DNA from: an uncultured Oscillospiraceae bacterium
GTDB taxonomy: Bacteria > Bacillota > Clostridia > Oscillospirales > Oscillospiraceae
Assembly: GCA_947628315.1 (NCBI GenBank)
Contig: CANQZJ010000008.1
Span: 1 to 52,635, forward strand
Length of the DNA: 52,635 nucleotides
Direction of reading: 5' to 3'
Each line of letters starts with the position of its first letter. Position 1 is the stretch's first letter. This document shows, in pieces, positions 24,538 to 32,938 of this stretch. A program made the translations under genes and the position numbers. Below the pieces are notes generated by a model. It was not told the DNA's origin. It made no database searches and saw only the letters and a program-made list of their open reading frames with translations.

Positions 24538-25179
24538 TCACTGGACAGACTTTTTTGCCCCGCCGCGCACCAGATCCACGATCCAGTGCTTGATTTGGAT
24601 CAGCAGCAGATCCACACCCAGGCAGAACACGCCGAACAGAACCGGCTCCACCCCCAGGGGGACGCTGCCGGCGGGCGCTTTCGTGATGGCCACAAGGGCC
24701 GTGTTGATACCGGTGTAGATCAAAATGACCAGAAACAGTACCACATAGGAGTAGATGATGTTCAGCGGGAAGCTGATGTAGCCCGTCTGGGGGCACATCA
24801 TCCAGCGGTCGTTGCCGCCCTTGGTCTTGGCGATGAACCGCAGCACATTGTTGGTGAGCAGATCGGTGACGATCCCCAGCGCCATGCCGGTGACGAAGAG
24901 GGCGTCCAGCGTGTCCGCCAGATAGCCCCCCAGCCCCCACAGGAAGAAGAAACACACCGCCCCGGCGAACCAGCCCTTGATAAAGCACAGCTTCACCCAG
25001 TCGGCCACCTGCAGCTTCGGGCCGGACTTGTACTTCCGCAGCTCCGCCTGGGAGACCTCCGGCGAGTTGGACTCATCGGCGGTGACCAGGTCGCGCACCG
25101 CATCGGTTTTCAGCTGGTAATAGTCCGACTCTTTTTCGATCTCAGGCTTTTCCGGCTGGTTTCGTTTGCGTTTGCTCAT
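24538..25179 (-). CDS. Four-TM membrane protein E of the pectin transporter operon, unknown family
   Basis: A 213-residue protein with a charged, cytosolic-looking N-terminus (about 1-60, rich in Lys and Glu) and four hydrophobic segments (about 63-87, 91-115, 133-160 and 177-202). I recognise no family and see no catalytic motif. It follows the 4-TM gene at 25255 and precedes GH28, inside the operon that runs from 32938 to 21826. One of four distinct 4-TM proteins around the ABC ATPase; an accessory role in uptake is inferred from context. Confidence 0.8.
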   Translation of the reverse strand: MSKRKRNQPEKPEIEKESDYYQLKTDAVRDLVTADESNSPEVSQAELRKYKSGPKLQVADWVKLCFIKGWFAGAVCFFFLWGLGGYLADTLDALFVTGMALGIVTDLLTNNVLRFIAKTKGGNDRWMMCPQTGYISFPLNIIYSYVVLFLVILIYTGINTALVAITKAPAGSVPLGVEPVLFGVFCLGVDLLLIQIKHWIVDLVRGGAKKSVQ

Positions 25180-25198
25180 GTGGAACTCCTATCCCGGA

Positions 25199-25222
25199 GC
25201 GGGAGCTCTTGCGAGCCCCCGC
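25199..25222 (-). other. Intercistronic stem-loop
   Basis: A ten-base stem with one wobble pair (25199-25208 with 25213-25222) and a TTGC-type loop lies between two 4-TM genes. No T-run follows on the minus strand, so it is more likely an mRNA-processing or stability element than a terminator. Confidence 0.55.
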
Positions 25223-25254
25223 CCTGTCAGGCCAGTGGGGCGTATCCGATGGGG

Positions 25255-25824
25255 TCAGTCGTTGGACAGGTCGATGGCGCCCATTTCGCCGTTGCCCTCC
25301 ACCTCGATGGAGGTCTTGATCTTCCGCAGCAGCTTGGAATACACAGGCAGCAGGATCACCAGCACGACGCCGATGCCCAGAATGACCATGTGACCGCGCA
25401 GCATATTATAGGCCTTGGCGATATAGGCGGTCTGGCTGGTGATCTCGATGCGGTTCTCCGCCCGGGTCACCGCGTTCAGGATCATGCGGCTGTAATACGC
25501 ATCGCAGCCGATGATGATGGCGAACATGATGAACATCAGCACCAGCATGACCTTATTCACCGGCTTACGATAGGGGAATGCGTTGATGAAGCACATAAAG
25601 GACAGCATGGAGAACAGCATGGTGCAGAAACCGGTGAAGCCCATGCCGGGGCCCTGGATACGGGCGGTAGTGTCCGAAATGTACATCAGGTTCAGGGAGT
25701 AGTAGAGGAACGCCACTACGACGACCACCAGGGCGATCATCTGGGGACGGCGCTTCAGGGCGACCATAAATTTACGGCAGGCCTCTTTCAGCACTCCGCC
25801 GACCGTCTTTTTATTTTCCTTCAT
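25255..25824 (-). CDS. Four-TM membrane protein D of the pectin transporter operon, unknown family
   Basis: A 189-residue protein with a basic N-terminus, four hydrophobic segments (about 29-49, 61-82, 90-112 and 140-165) and a short acidic tail. The ATG at 25824 is chosen over the GTG one codon upstream: AGGGGGGAC precedes it, and it overlaps the ATPase stop by one base (TGATG). No family recognised. The tight coupling to the ATPase gene argues that its product is made in step with the transporter. Confidence 0.82.
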   Translation of the reverse strand: MKENKKTVGGVLKEACRKFMVALKRRPQMIALVVVVVAFLYYSLNLMYISDTTARIQGPGMGFTGFCTMLFSMLSFMCFINAFPYRKPVNKVMLVLMFIMFAIIIGCDAYYSRMILNAVTRAENRIEITSQTAYIAKAYNMLRGHMVILGIGVVLVILLPVYSKLLRKIKTSIEVEGNGEMGAIDLSND

Positions 25825-26897
25825 CACTTGTCCCCCCTGATCGCTTTGGTAGTCTCCTTATCGAAGAAGTGCTTGCGCTTGAAGGAGAAGGAGGCGCCGT
25901 CGCCGTTCTTGTAGTCGGCCCAGCCCTTGAGCTTGGCGACGATCCGGTTGCCGGTGCCGGCGATGTGGCCGTGAACCAGGGTGTTCATGCCCAGGTTCTC
26001 GTTGTTGGTCACGTCCACCTTCACGTCGGTGCCCTCCGCGATGTTCTCGGGCCGGACGCCCAGGACGACCACCTTGCCGTTGTAGGCCTGCAGGATGTGC
26101 TGCTCCTCGGGGGTGAGCCCCACGGTAAAGCCCTCGCCCACCAGCTTGTCGCCGTCAACACGAACGTCGAAGAAGTTCATGGGAGGCAGGCCGATGAAGC
26201 TGGCCACGAAGATGTTGTCCGGGGAATCATACAACTCCAGGGGAGTGCCCACCTGCTGCACGTGGCCCATGGACATACACACGATGCGGTCAGCCAGGGT
26301 CAGAGCTTCGGTCTGGTCGTGGGTAACGTACATCATGGTGGCCTGCAGCCGCTTGTGGAGCAGCAGGATCTCACGCCGGGTGGCGCCGCGGAGCTTGGCG
26401 TCCAGGTTGGACAGGGGCTCGTCGAACAGGAACACCTTGGGGTTCCGCACGATGGAGCGGCCCATGGCCACGCGCTGGCGCTGGCCGCCGGACAGCTGCG
26501 CCGGCTTCTTGTTCAGCTGGCTGGTCAGGCCCAGGATCTCGGCCGCCGCCAGCACTTTCTTGTGGATAACGTTGGGATTCTCCTTACGCAGGGTCAGGGA
26601 GAACGCCATGTTCTCGTAAATGGTCATGTGGCCGTACAGAGCGTAGCTCTGGAACACCATGGCCATATCACGATCCTTGGCGGGGGCGGCGGTGATGTCC
26701 TTGCCGTCCAGCAGGAGCTTGCCGGCGGAGATGTCCTCCAGGCCGGCCACCATGCGGAGGGTGGTGGACTTACCGCAGCCGGAGGGGCCCACCAGTACGA
26801 TGAGCTCGCCGTCCTTTACGTCCAGGTTGAAGTCGAAGACCGCCTGAACATTGTTGTCGTATATCTTGTCGATATGCTGAATACTCAGTTCTGCCAT
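25824..26897 (-). CDS. ugpC: MsmX/UgpC-type sugar ABC transporter ATPase of the pectin transporter
   Basis: A 357-residue CUT1 ATPase. Walker A GPSGCGKST (37-45), signature LSGGQ (135-139), Walker B VFLFDEP, and a C-terminal TOBE part are all intact. AAAGGAGG precedes the ATG at 26897. It is encoded between two pairs of 4-TM proteins, in the same operon as the binding protein and two permeases, and so probably energises that importer. It differs from the ATPase at 19.8 kb over much of its length, so this is not a recent duplication. Confidence 0.94.
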   Translation of the reverse strand: MAELSIQHIDKIYDNNVQAVFDFNLDVKDGELIVLVGPSGCGKSTTLRMVAGLEDISAGKLLLDGKDITAAPAKDRDMAMVFQSYALYGHMTIYENMAFSLTLRKENPNVIHKKVLAAAEILGLTSQLNKKPAQLSGGQRQRVAMGRSIVRNPKVFLFDEPLSNLDAKLRGATRREILLLHKRLQATMMYVTHDQTEALTLADRIVCMSMGHVQQVGTPLELYDSPDNIFVASFIGLPPMNFFDVRVDGDKLVGEGFTVGLTPEEQHILQAYNGKVVVLGVRPENIAEGTDVKVDVTNNENLGMNTLVHGHIAGTGNRIVAKLKGWADYKNGDGASFSFKRKHFFDKETTKAIRGDK

Positions 26898-26910
26898 GTC
26901 TTCGCCTCCT

Positions 26911-27405
26911 TTACGCGTTCTGGGCGTCCAGGGTCTTCATGTGGGCCGCCAGCTCCCTGCACTTGGTGAAGTTGATCACCGCGGACAGAATCAGGCAGAC
27001 CGCGGAGGCCACCAGGCAGACCACATGGAACATGAACTGGCCGTTGCCCATCACGGTGGTCTCCACGCCGTTGACCAGGGTCTCGGCGGCATGGGCGGGA
27101 ACCGGGATGATGAAGATCCGGACGATCTGGATCACGCCGATCACTGCCAGCAGATAGGAGTAGCCGGGCTTGTAGTTCTTGACCCCCTCGGAGGCCAGGA
27201 ACACCGCCAGCATGAAGATCAGGTTGTAGACGATGGACACGCCGATCACGATGGTGTAATAGTAGTTGCCCACGTCGGACATATACAGCCTGACAAAATT
27301 GAACACATTAAAGAGAATGCCGAGGTAGCACAGGCTGGAGGACTGGGTGTTCTTGATGAATCTCATCCGGTCGCGCCGGACGGTACGTTCGTCGTTCAGA
27401 TTCAC
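26911..27405 (-). CDS. Four-TM membrane protein C of the pectin transporter operon, unknown family
   Basis: A 164-residue protein with four hydrophobic segments (about 23-42, 49-71, 81-99 and 123-144) and short charged ends. No known family or motif. The start overlaps the upstream gene stop by four bases (ATGA) and the ATPase gene follows 13 bases later. With its neighbours it forms a set of small membrane proteins placed inside an otherwise standard sugar importer operon. Confidence 0.82.
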   Translation of the reverse strand: MNLNDERTVRRDRMRFIKNTQSSSLCYLGILFNVFNFVRLYMSDVGNYYYTIVIGVSIVYNLIFMLAVFLASEGVKNYKPGYSYLLAVIGVIQIVRIFIIPVPAHAAETLVNGVETTVMGNGQFMFHVVCLVASAVCLILSAVINFTKCRELAAHMKTLDAQNA

Positions 27406-27992
27406 GCCGCAGCCTCCTTTCCTTTCTCAATGAGCTTGGCCTCCTGCTTCATCAGGCTGATCTTCCACACCGCGTTGGCAACGAGCAGCACGGCCACCAG
27501 CAGCAGCAGGCCGAATACGGCGTAATGGATATCGAACCAGAAGGTGGATTTGGTGTACAGGGTGCCCCACATATCCGCGTGTTCTTTCAGGGCGTCGAAG
27601 TCCACCTCAAGCCATCTGGCCCGGAAGTACTCGATGTAGGTATGGCAGGTCACGGACAGATATACGCTGAAGCCCGCAAACGCGGCGATGGCAACATAGT
27701 TGCCGATGTAGTACTTTCTGCGAATATGGGTGTTGGTAACGAACAGGAACGCGGCCAGCAGGATCAGCACGATACTGTAAATCAGGAAGAACTGATTGAA
27801 CGGCTGCATGTTGTAGTAGATGATAGAGCCGGGCACGTCCGTCTTGGTGTAATCGTTGGAGTTGCGCATGGTGCTGTACAGACTATCATACAGGTCGGTC
27901 ATGATGCCGAGCGAATAGAGGAAAACCACCGCGCTCATGATGATAGCCGACAGGCAAAGGATCTTCTGCGCGATCAACTGTTTTTTGTACAT
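27402..27992 (-). CDS. Four-TM membrane protein B of the pectin transporter operon, unknown family
   Basis: A 196-residue protein with four hydrophobic segments (about 11-32, 68-86, 94-116 and 153-173), two hydrophilic loops with many Tyr and Asp residues (33-65 and 117-150), and a basic C-terminus. By the positive-inside rule the loops would face outward. The ATG at 27992 is supported by GAGGAGG; the open frame upstream is a GC-rich artefact. No family recognised. It follows the binding-protein gene after a strong hairpin. Confidence 0.82.
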   Translation of the reverse strand: MYKKQLIAQKILCLSAIIMSAVVFLYSLGIMTDLYDSLYSTMRNSNDYTKTDVPGSIIYYNMQPFNQFFLIYSIVLILLAAFLFVTNTHIRRKYYIGNYVAIAAFAGFSVYLSVTCHTYIEYFRARWLEVDFDALKEHADMWGTLYTKSTFWFDIHYAVFGLLLLVAVLLVANAVWKISLMKQEAKLIEKGKEAAA

Positions 27993-28025
27993 GACGACCT
28001 CCTCGCAGGGAACCTGCCCGCCCGG

Positions 28026-28050
28026 CCCGGGGAGCGGACCGCTCCCCGGG
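28026..28050 (-). other. Strong intercistronic hairpin after the binding-protein gene
   Basis: Twelve-base arms (28026-28037 and 28039-28050) form a perfect GC-rich inverted repeat with a one-base centre. No T-run follows. Such hairpins after binding-protein genes commonly protect the upstream mRNA and raise binding-protein levels above those of downstream genes. Confidence 0.66.
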
Positions 28051-28130
28051 CACGGGCCGGCTTTTCTCCGGTCTTGGTGGCGGCGCGGCGAAAGCCGCCC
28101 CGCGGGTAATGCCAATGCGGTGTGTTTCGA

Positions 28131-30311
28131 TTACTTAATGGTCTCGTAATAGGCCTGAGCGTTCTCCCAGGCGCTCTCCTTCAGAGCCAGGTACTGCTTG
28201 CCGCTCCAGGTGCTGGCCACGTAGTCAGCAGAGGACTGAGCGTCCTTCATGTTGGCGTCGGTGTAGCCGCTGACGATCTGGTCGACCAGGATGTTGACCT
28301 CGTCCTTGGAGCTGGAGAACTGGGTGGACAGCTCAGCATAGCTGTTGATCAGGGCGTTGTCCTCCTTGGTGGTGGGCAGCACGGTGGGCACGGAGGTGTA
28401 CCAGCTGTTGTCAGCCACGGCCAGTTCGGGGTGCTTGATGGTGCCCAGGGCGATGGCCTTGGAGATGTAGCCGGCGCCCTCACGGCCGACCTCGGAGGTG
28501 CACTCATACTCGAAGGACTGGCTCTTCACGAAGGACAGGGTGGAGCCCAGGTAGTTACGGGCATAGTTGGTGTAGTTGCCGCCGGCCTTCTCCCACAGCT
28601 CAGCATAGGTGGCGTCGGAAATCTCGGGCCACTGCTCGCCGTTAAAGTCGAAGGTCACATAGCTGCCGTCGGAATTGGTCTTGATGAAGTCGTCGGGGCC
28701 ATAGCTCATCATGACCATGCCCTCGGGGGAGTAAGCGTAGTCGATCAGGGCCAGGCAGGCGTTCAGCTTGTCGGTGTCGCTGCCCACGCCCTCCTTGGAG
28801 ATGGCCCAGCCGTCAGTCTTGACGGAGCGCCAGGACTCGGTGAAGCGCATGAACTGCTCGCCGGTGCCGTCATCCCAACGGGCCACGGGCACCATAACGG
28901 CCATGTACTTCTCGCCGGCGGCGGTATCCAGGGTCTTGCCATCCTCGTTGTACAGGGTCTGGGTCTGGTTGTAGTCATAGTGCATGAAGCCCAGGTCGTT
29001 CTCCAGATAGGTCTGGGTCTTCTCAGCGGACATATCAACGAAAGCCTTGGAGATCAGGCCCTCGGAGACCAGGTCGTGCATACGCTCCAGAGCCTCATAG
29101 GTAGCGGCCTCCTGGCGGGCGTCATGCAGAACGCCGTCGTTGCCGACGTACAGGTAATCCTGGCGGGACTCCAGGCCGCGGACGCCGAACAGGGTGCCGG
29201 CGAAGCGGAACATATCAACGCGGCGCTGGTTGTTGTCGTCCTCACGGGAGAACAGGCCCTGGATGGAGTCGGTGCCGTTCAGAGTCTGGGGGTTGGCGAC
29301 CACGCAGCGGAGCAGGGCCACCAGCTCGTCGGCGTCCCAGGCAGCGTTCTGGCCGATGAACAGGTCAGCGCGGTTGGTGCCATAGTAGCCGTTGTAAGCG
29401 GTGTCGATGTAGGTGCGGAGCATGTTGACGGCGTCCACGCCGCTCATGCTGCCGGCCTCGTTCATCTTGGCGACGATGTTGCCGGCGGCGTCATAGTCCT
29501 TGGTGACCTTCTCGGTGCCGGAGCCGTCAGCCTTGACCACGTCCACCTCCACCTTGCCGGTGGTGGGCATATAGGGCTCATAGACGGGGGCGGCGGTGTT
29601 GTTGCTGGCGTCGGCGGTGAACTCACCCTCGCCGTTCAGCAGCTTCGCGACCCAGTCAACACGCATCAGAGGCATACGCTCGATGTCGTTGACACCGTCG
29701 AAGTAGGGGCTGAAGTAGATGGCGCCGGTGGAGGTGTCGCCAACGATGGACAGCATGACGATGGGGTTGGCCTCCAGATAGGCCTTGAAGTTGGGCATCT
29801 GATCGAGATAGTCGGCGATGTTGACCAGGGAGCCGGCAACGCCGTTCTCATTCAGCTTGGCAGCGGTGCCGGACACCATGTCGACCTGGCCCAGCTGCTC
29901 TTTCCAGTAGTCGAACTCCTTGGAAGCGGAGTTGCCCTGGTACTTGTTCTCGAAGGTGACCTTCAGGACGTCCTGAATGGCGGCCCAGGTGGGCTTCAGC
30001 TCGCCGGCGTGATAGGTCTTGCCGTCGGCCAGAGTCACGCCTTCGCCGGCGGTCTCGGCGTCGAAGGTGATGCCGGTCTTCTCATTGTTGTAGCCGCAGG
30101 CCAGGCGGATCACGGTACCGTCCGCATAGGTCAGGGTGGCGGCGGGCTGATCGCCGCCCTCAGGGGCCTGGGTAGCTTCGCTGCCCGAAGCCGTGGGAGC
30201 CTGAGTGGCGGGGGGGTTGGTGGGAGCTTCCAGGCTGGGGCCGCAGCCGGCCATCAGCGCGAAGCTCATGGCGAGCACGAGCAGAATCGCGATGAGTTTT
30301 TGCTTTTTCAT
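28131..30311 (-). CDS. Large sugar-binding lipoprotein of the pectin oligosaccharide ABC transporter
   Basis: A 726-residue extracellular solute-binding protein. A type II signal peptide ends in LMAGC with the lipidated Cys23, followed by a Pro/Thr/Ala-rich linker (about 24-58). The body shows a family 1 type binding-protein pattern (for example YWKEQLGQVDMVSG, LVNIADYLDQMPNFKAYLEANP, GWAISKEG and ACLALIDYAYSPEG). It is considerably longer than the LplA-type proteins of about 500 residues, suggesting an enlarged site for long oligosaccharides. It is encoded directly after its two permeases. The pectic substrate is inferred from the operon. Confidence 0.9.
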   Translation of the reverse strand: MKKQKLIAILLVLAMSFALMAGCGPSLEAPTNPPATQAPTASGSEATQAPEGGDQPAATLTYADGTVIRLACGYNNEKTGITFDAETAGEGVTLADGKTYHAGELKPTWAAIQDVLKVTFENKYQGNSASKEFDYWKEQLGQVDMVSGTAAKLNENGVAGSLVNIADYLDQMPNFKAYLEANPIVMLSIVGDTSTGAIYFSPYFDGVNDIERMPLMRVDWVAKLLNGEGEFTADASNNTAAPVYEPYMPTTGKVEVDVVKADGSGTEKVTKDYDAAGNIVAKMNEAGSMSGVDAVNMLRTYIDTAYNGYYGTNRADLFIGQNAAWDADELVALLRCVVANPQTLNGTDSIQGLFSREDDNNQRRVDMFRFAGTLFGVRGLESRQDYLYVGNDGVLHDARQEAATYEALERMHDLVSEGLISKAFVDMSAEKTQTYLENDLGFMHYDYNQTQTLYNEDGKTLDTAAGEKYMAVMVPVARWDDGTGEQFMRFTESWRSVKTDGWAISKEGVGSDTDKLNACLALIDYAYSPEGMVMMSYGPDDFIKTNSDGSYVTFDFNGEQWPEISDATYAELWEKAGGNYTNYARNYLGSTLSFVKSQSFEYECTSEVGREGAGYISKAIALGTIKHPELAVADNSWYTSVPTVLPTTKEDNALINSYAELSTQFSSSKDEVNILVDQIVSGYTDANMKDAQSSADYVASTWSGKQYLALKESAWENAQAYYETIK

Positions 30312-30385
30312 GGGATATCCTCCTAGATTTTAATATTTTCCGGGCGTCGCCCGGTGGGGTAATAAAGTCAGCTGAACGGTGTGGA

Positions 30386-31276
30386 TCATTCCTTCACGCC
30401 GCCCACGTTGGTGCCCTTGGCAAAGTACTTCTGAATGAAGGGGTAGATCACCAGGATGGGCACGATGGAGCAGACGATCAGGGCGTAGATCACAGAGTCG
30501 GACGCATAGGGGTAGTTCCAGCCGGTCATCCGATCCGGGTCGGTGAACTCCTCCAGCCGCAGACGGATGAACACCTGCAGGGGGTGCTCATTCTGGTTGG
30601 AGATCATCTGCCGCGCCCAGAAGTATCCGTTCCAGCGGCTGATGGCGAAGAACAACGCCACCGTCGCGATGGTGGATTTACTCATGGGGATGAACACGTT
30701 GGTCAGCACCTGCATCTCGGTGGCGCCGTCCACGATGGCGGCCTCCTCCACCTCGGAGGGGACGCCTTCAAAGGCGTTTCTCAGCAGGATGATGTTCATG
30801 GCCGCCATGCCCATGGCGATGACGACCAGCCACTTGTCGTCCATGATGCCCACGGCGTTGAACACCTTCTGGGTAGCCAGGTAGTTCAGGTACTGGGGCA
30901 CGATGCCGGCGGCGAACCACATGGTGAACACCAGGAAGAAGTTGAACGCCTTGCGGAACAGCAGCCGGGGCTTGGACAGGGCGTAGGCGCCCAGAATGGC
31001 GGTGAACATGGCCCACAGAGTGCCGTACAGGGTGATGAACAGGGTGTTGGAGTAGGCATTCCAGAACATGTTGTCCCCGAACATCCGGGCGAAGGCCTCG
31101 AACTGAACGTCGATGGGGAGCAGCACCACCCGGCCGTATTCCACGGCGGAGCGTCCGCTGATGGCGGAGGCCACGGCGTACACGAAGGGGTACAGGCAGG
31201 CCAGCGCGAAGATGGTCAGCAGGGTGTAGCTGAGGATCTTAAAGATCAGCTCGGAGATCTCAAGTTTTCTTTTCAT
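30386..31276 (-). CDS. LplC/YtcP-type ABC permease
   Basis: A 296-residue integral membrane permease of the CUT1 family with about six segments. The cytoplasmic EAA loop that docks with the ATPase is EAAIVDGATEMQVLTNVFIP (from residue 178). AGGAGG precedes the ATG. It pairs with the permease encoded 12 bases upstream. Homologues LplC and YtcP import pectin-derived rhamnogalacturonan or galacturonate oligomers in Bacillus. Confidence 0.93.
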   Translation of the reverse strand: MKRKLEISELIFKILSYTLLTIFALACLYPFVYAVASAISGRSAVEYGRVVLLPIDVQFEAFARMFGDNMFWNAYSNTLFITLYGTLWAMFTAILGAYALSKPRLLFRKAFNFFLVFTMWFAAGIVPQYLNYLATQKVFNAVGIMDDKWLVVIAMGMAAMNIILLRNAFEGVPSEVEEAAIVDGATEMQVLTNVFIPMSKSTIATVALFFAISRWNGYFWARQMISNQNEHPLQVFIRLRLEEFTDPDRMTGWNYPYASDSVIYALIVCSIVPILVIYPFIQKYFAKGTNVGGVKE

Positions 31277-31288
31277 GGCGACCTCCTG

Positions 31289-32353
31289 TTAGTACAGCGA
31301 CGTGTTGGACGCCTTCCGGGCAATGGTGTTGGCGCCGATGACCAGCAGCATGCCGACCACGTTGTTCATCATCTCGGCCGCGGCGGCAAGTCCCGGCTGT
31401 GCGGCGCCCGCGGCGCTGCCCATGCCGTACCGGTTGGCGAAGGTGGAGACCACGTCGGCAGTGACGTAGGTATTGGTGTTGTACAGCAGCAATACCTTCT
31501 CATAGCCGATGTTCAGCAGGGAGCCGATCCGGGTGATCAGCATGATCACGATGGTGGACAGGATGCTGGGGAGCACCACGTACCGCATCTGGGCCCACTT
31601 GTCGGCGCCGTCGATCTGGGCGGCCTCGTAGCTGGTGGGGGACACGGCGATGATGGCCGCGAAGAACACGATGCTGTCGTAGCCGGCGGTCTCCCAGATG
31701 CCGCTGATCTGATAGATGGAGCGGAAGAACGCGGGGTTGTTCAGCAGGCCGGCGTTCGCCACGTCGTGACTGATCAGTCCCAGTCCTTCCAACGCCTGGT
31801 TCACAATGCCCATACCGGTGGTCAGAGAGCCCTGCTTGACCAACATGGTCACCAGAGAGGTCATAACGACGGTGGACATGAACTTGGGCAGATAGGTCAG
31901 CACCTGGTAGACGCTCCGGGCGGCGTCAGACTTGATCTCATTGAAGAACAACGCCAGTATGATGGGGATGGGGAAGCCGAAGCAGAGGCCATAGAAGCTG
32001 AGGATGAAGGTGTTCCGCATGGCCCGCCAGAATTCTGTGGAGACGGTGTCTCCGCCCAGCAGCAGCCGCTTGAAATACGAGAAGCCGGAAAACAGCTGCT
32101 CGGACACGGGCAGAACGTTGTCTGACACCTTAAAGCACCCCAACAGCTCATACATGGGGAAGTAGCGCCAGAACAGGAACACCAGCAGCATGGGCACCAG
32201 CATGAGATACAGCCGCCAGTCCTTTGCGATGGTACGGCCAACATGGAGCCAATAGTGCTTTTCCACATCATCTCGAACAGCCTGTTCCGGACTAATTCGA
32301 TAAGCGCCCCGGTCTTTATCGAATTCGAGGAAATCCGCTGCCCTTTCTTTCAT
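31289..32353 (-). CDS. LplB/YteP-type ABC permease
   Basis: A 354-residue permease with six membrane segments and a hydrophilic N-terminus of about 45 residues that is longer than usual. The EAA loop is EAAQIDGADKWAQMRYVVLP (from residue 243). AAAGGAGG precedes the ATG. LplB and YteP relatives are partners of LplC/YtcP-type permeases in pectin oligosaccharide import, which agrees with GH28, GH105 and pectinesterase genes nearby. Confidence 0.93.
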   Translation of the reverse strand: MKERAADFLEFDKDRGAYRISPEQAVRDDVEKHYWLHVGRTIAKDWRLYLMLVPMLLVFLFWRYFPMYELLGCFKVSDNVLPVSEQLFSGFSYFKRLLLGGDTVSTEFWRAMRNTFILSFYGLCFGFPIPIILALFFNEIKSDAARSVYQVLTYLPKFMSTVVMTSLVTMLVKQGSLTTGMGIVNQALEGLGLISHDVANAGLLNNPAFFRSIYQISGIWETAGYDSIVFFAAIIAVSPTSYEAAQIDGADKWAQMRYVVLPSILSTIVIMLITRIGSLLNIGYEKVLLLYNTNTYVTADVVSTFANRYGMGSAAGAAQPGLAAAAEMMNNVVGMLLVIGANTIARKASNTSLY

Positions 32354-32368
32354 AGTTTACCTCCTTTT

Positions 32369-32938
32369 TTACCCCTCCTCCTCATGGATCCGGAGGAGGT
32401 AATGTTTTTGATCTTCATAGACACCGTCCAGCTTTCGCGCTATCCAGATGATCACAAAAGTAAAGATGTAGGAGAGGCTGTCCATGGTGAAAAAGTCCAC
32501 CATGCCCACCGGCTTGACGGCGCCGCAGATCAGCGCCACCACCGCCCGTCCTACGTGCATGAGCAGCTGCACCAGCAGCGGGAACACCAGCGACAGGTTG
32601 CTCCCCGTGCGCACCTTCTCCTTCCCCAGCTTCAGCAGCAGGGGCACCGCCAGAAGGGAGAACAGATTGCCCACACAATAAATAATGTACTGCTCTCCGG
32701 TTCCGCCGGAGAACACGCAGAAAATCAAACCGGCCTCCGCCGCGTGGATGGCACCCCACCAGCCCCAGCGCATATAGACGATGGAGGTGAGCGCCGCCGC
32801 CAGGGACACGGTATACAGCTGGTCGGGGAACCAGAAGCGCGCCGCGGCAATGATCAGGTACTCAAATACCGCCAGCATCACCGCCATGAGCGCCAGGTCG
32901 ATGGCGCGGTATTGCTGCCAGGTGCGCTGTCTCTTCAT
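32369..32938 (-). CDS. Six-TM protein A, S-component-like, first gene of the pectin transporter operon
   Basis: A 189-residue protein with about six hydrophobic segments (13-33, 38-55, 57-77, 82-103, 113-137 and 148-168). The first segment (RAIDLALMAVMLAVFEYL) and the compact six-segment size resemble the substrate-binding S components of ECF transporters, but this is a weak resemblance and no ECF ATPases are nearby. The ATG at 32938 is preceded by GGAGAGGA; the frame is open further upstream into the promoter region. The gene is transcribed first, ahead of the two permeases. Confidence 0.76.
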   Translation of the reverse strand: MKRQRTWQQYRAIDLALMAVMLAVFEYLIIAAARFWFPDQLYTVSLAAALTSIVYMRWGWWGAIHAAEAGLIFCVFSGGTGEQYIIYCVGNLFSLLAVPLLLKLGKEKVRTGSNLSLVFPLLVQLLMHVGRAVVALICGAVKPVGMVDFFTMDSLSYIFTFVIIWIARKLDGVYEDQKHYLLRIHEEEG

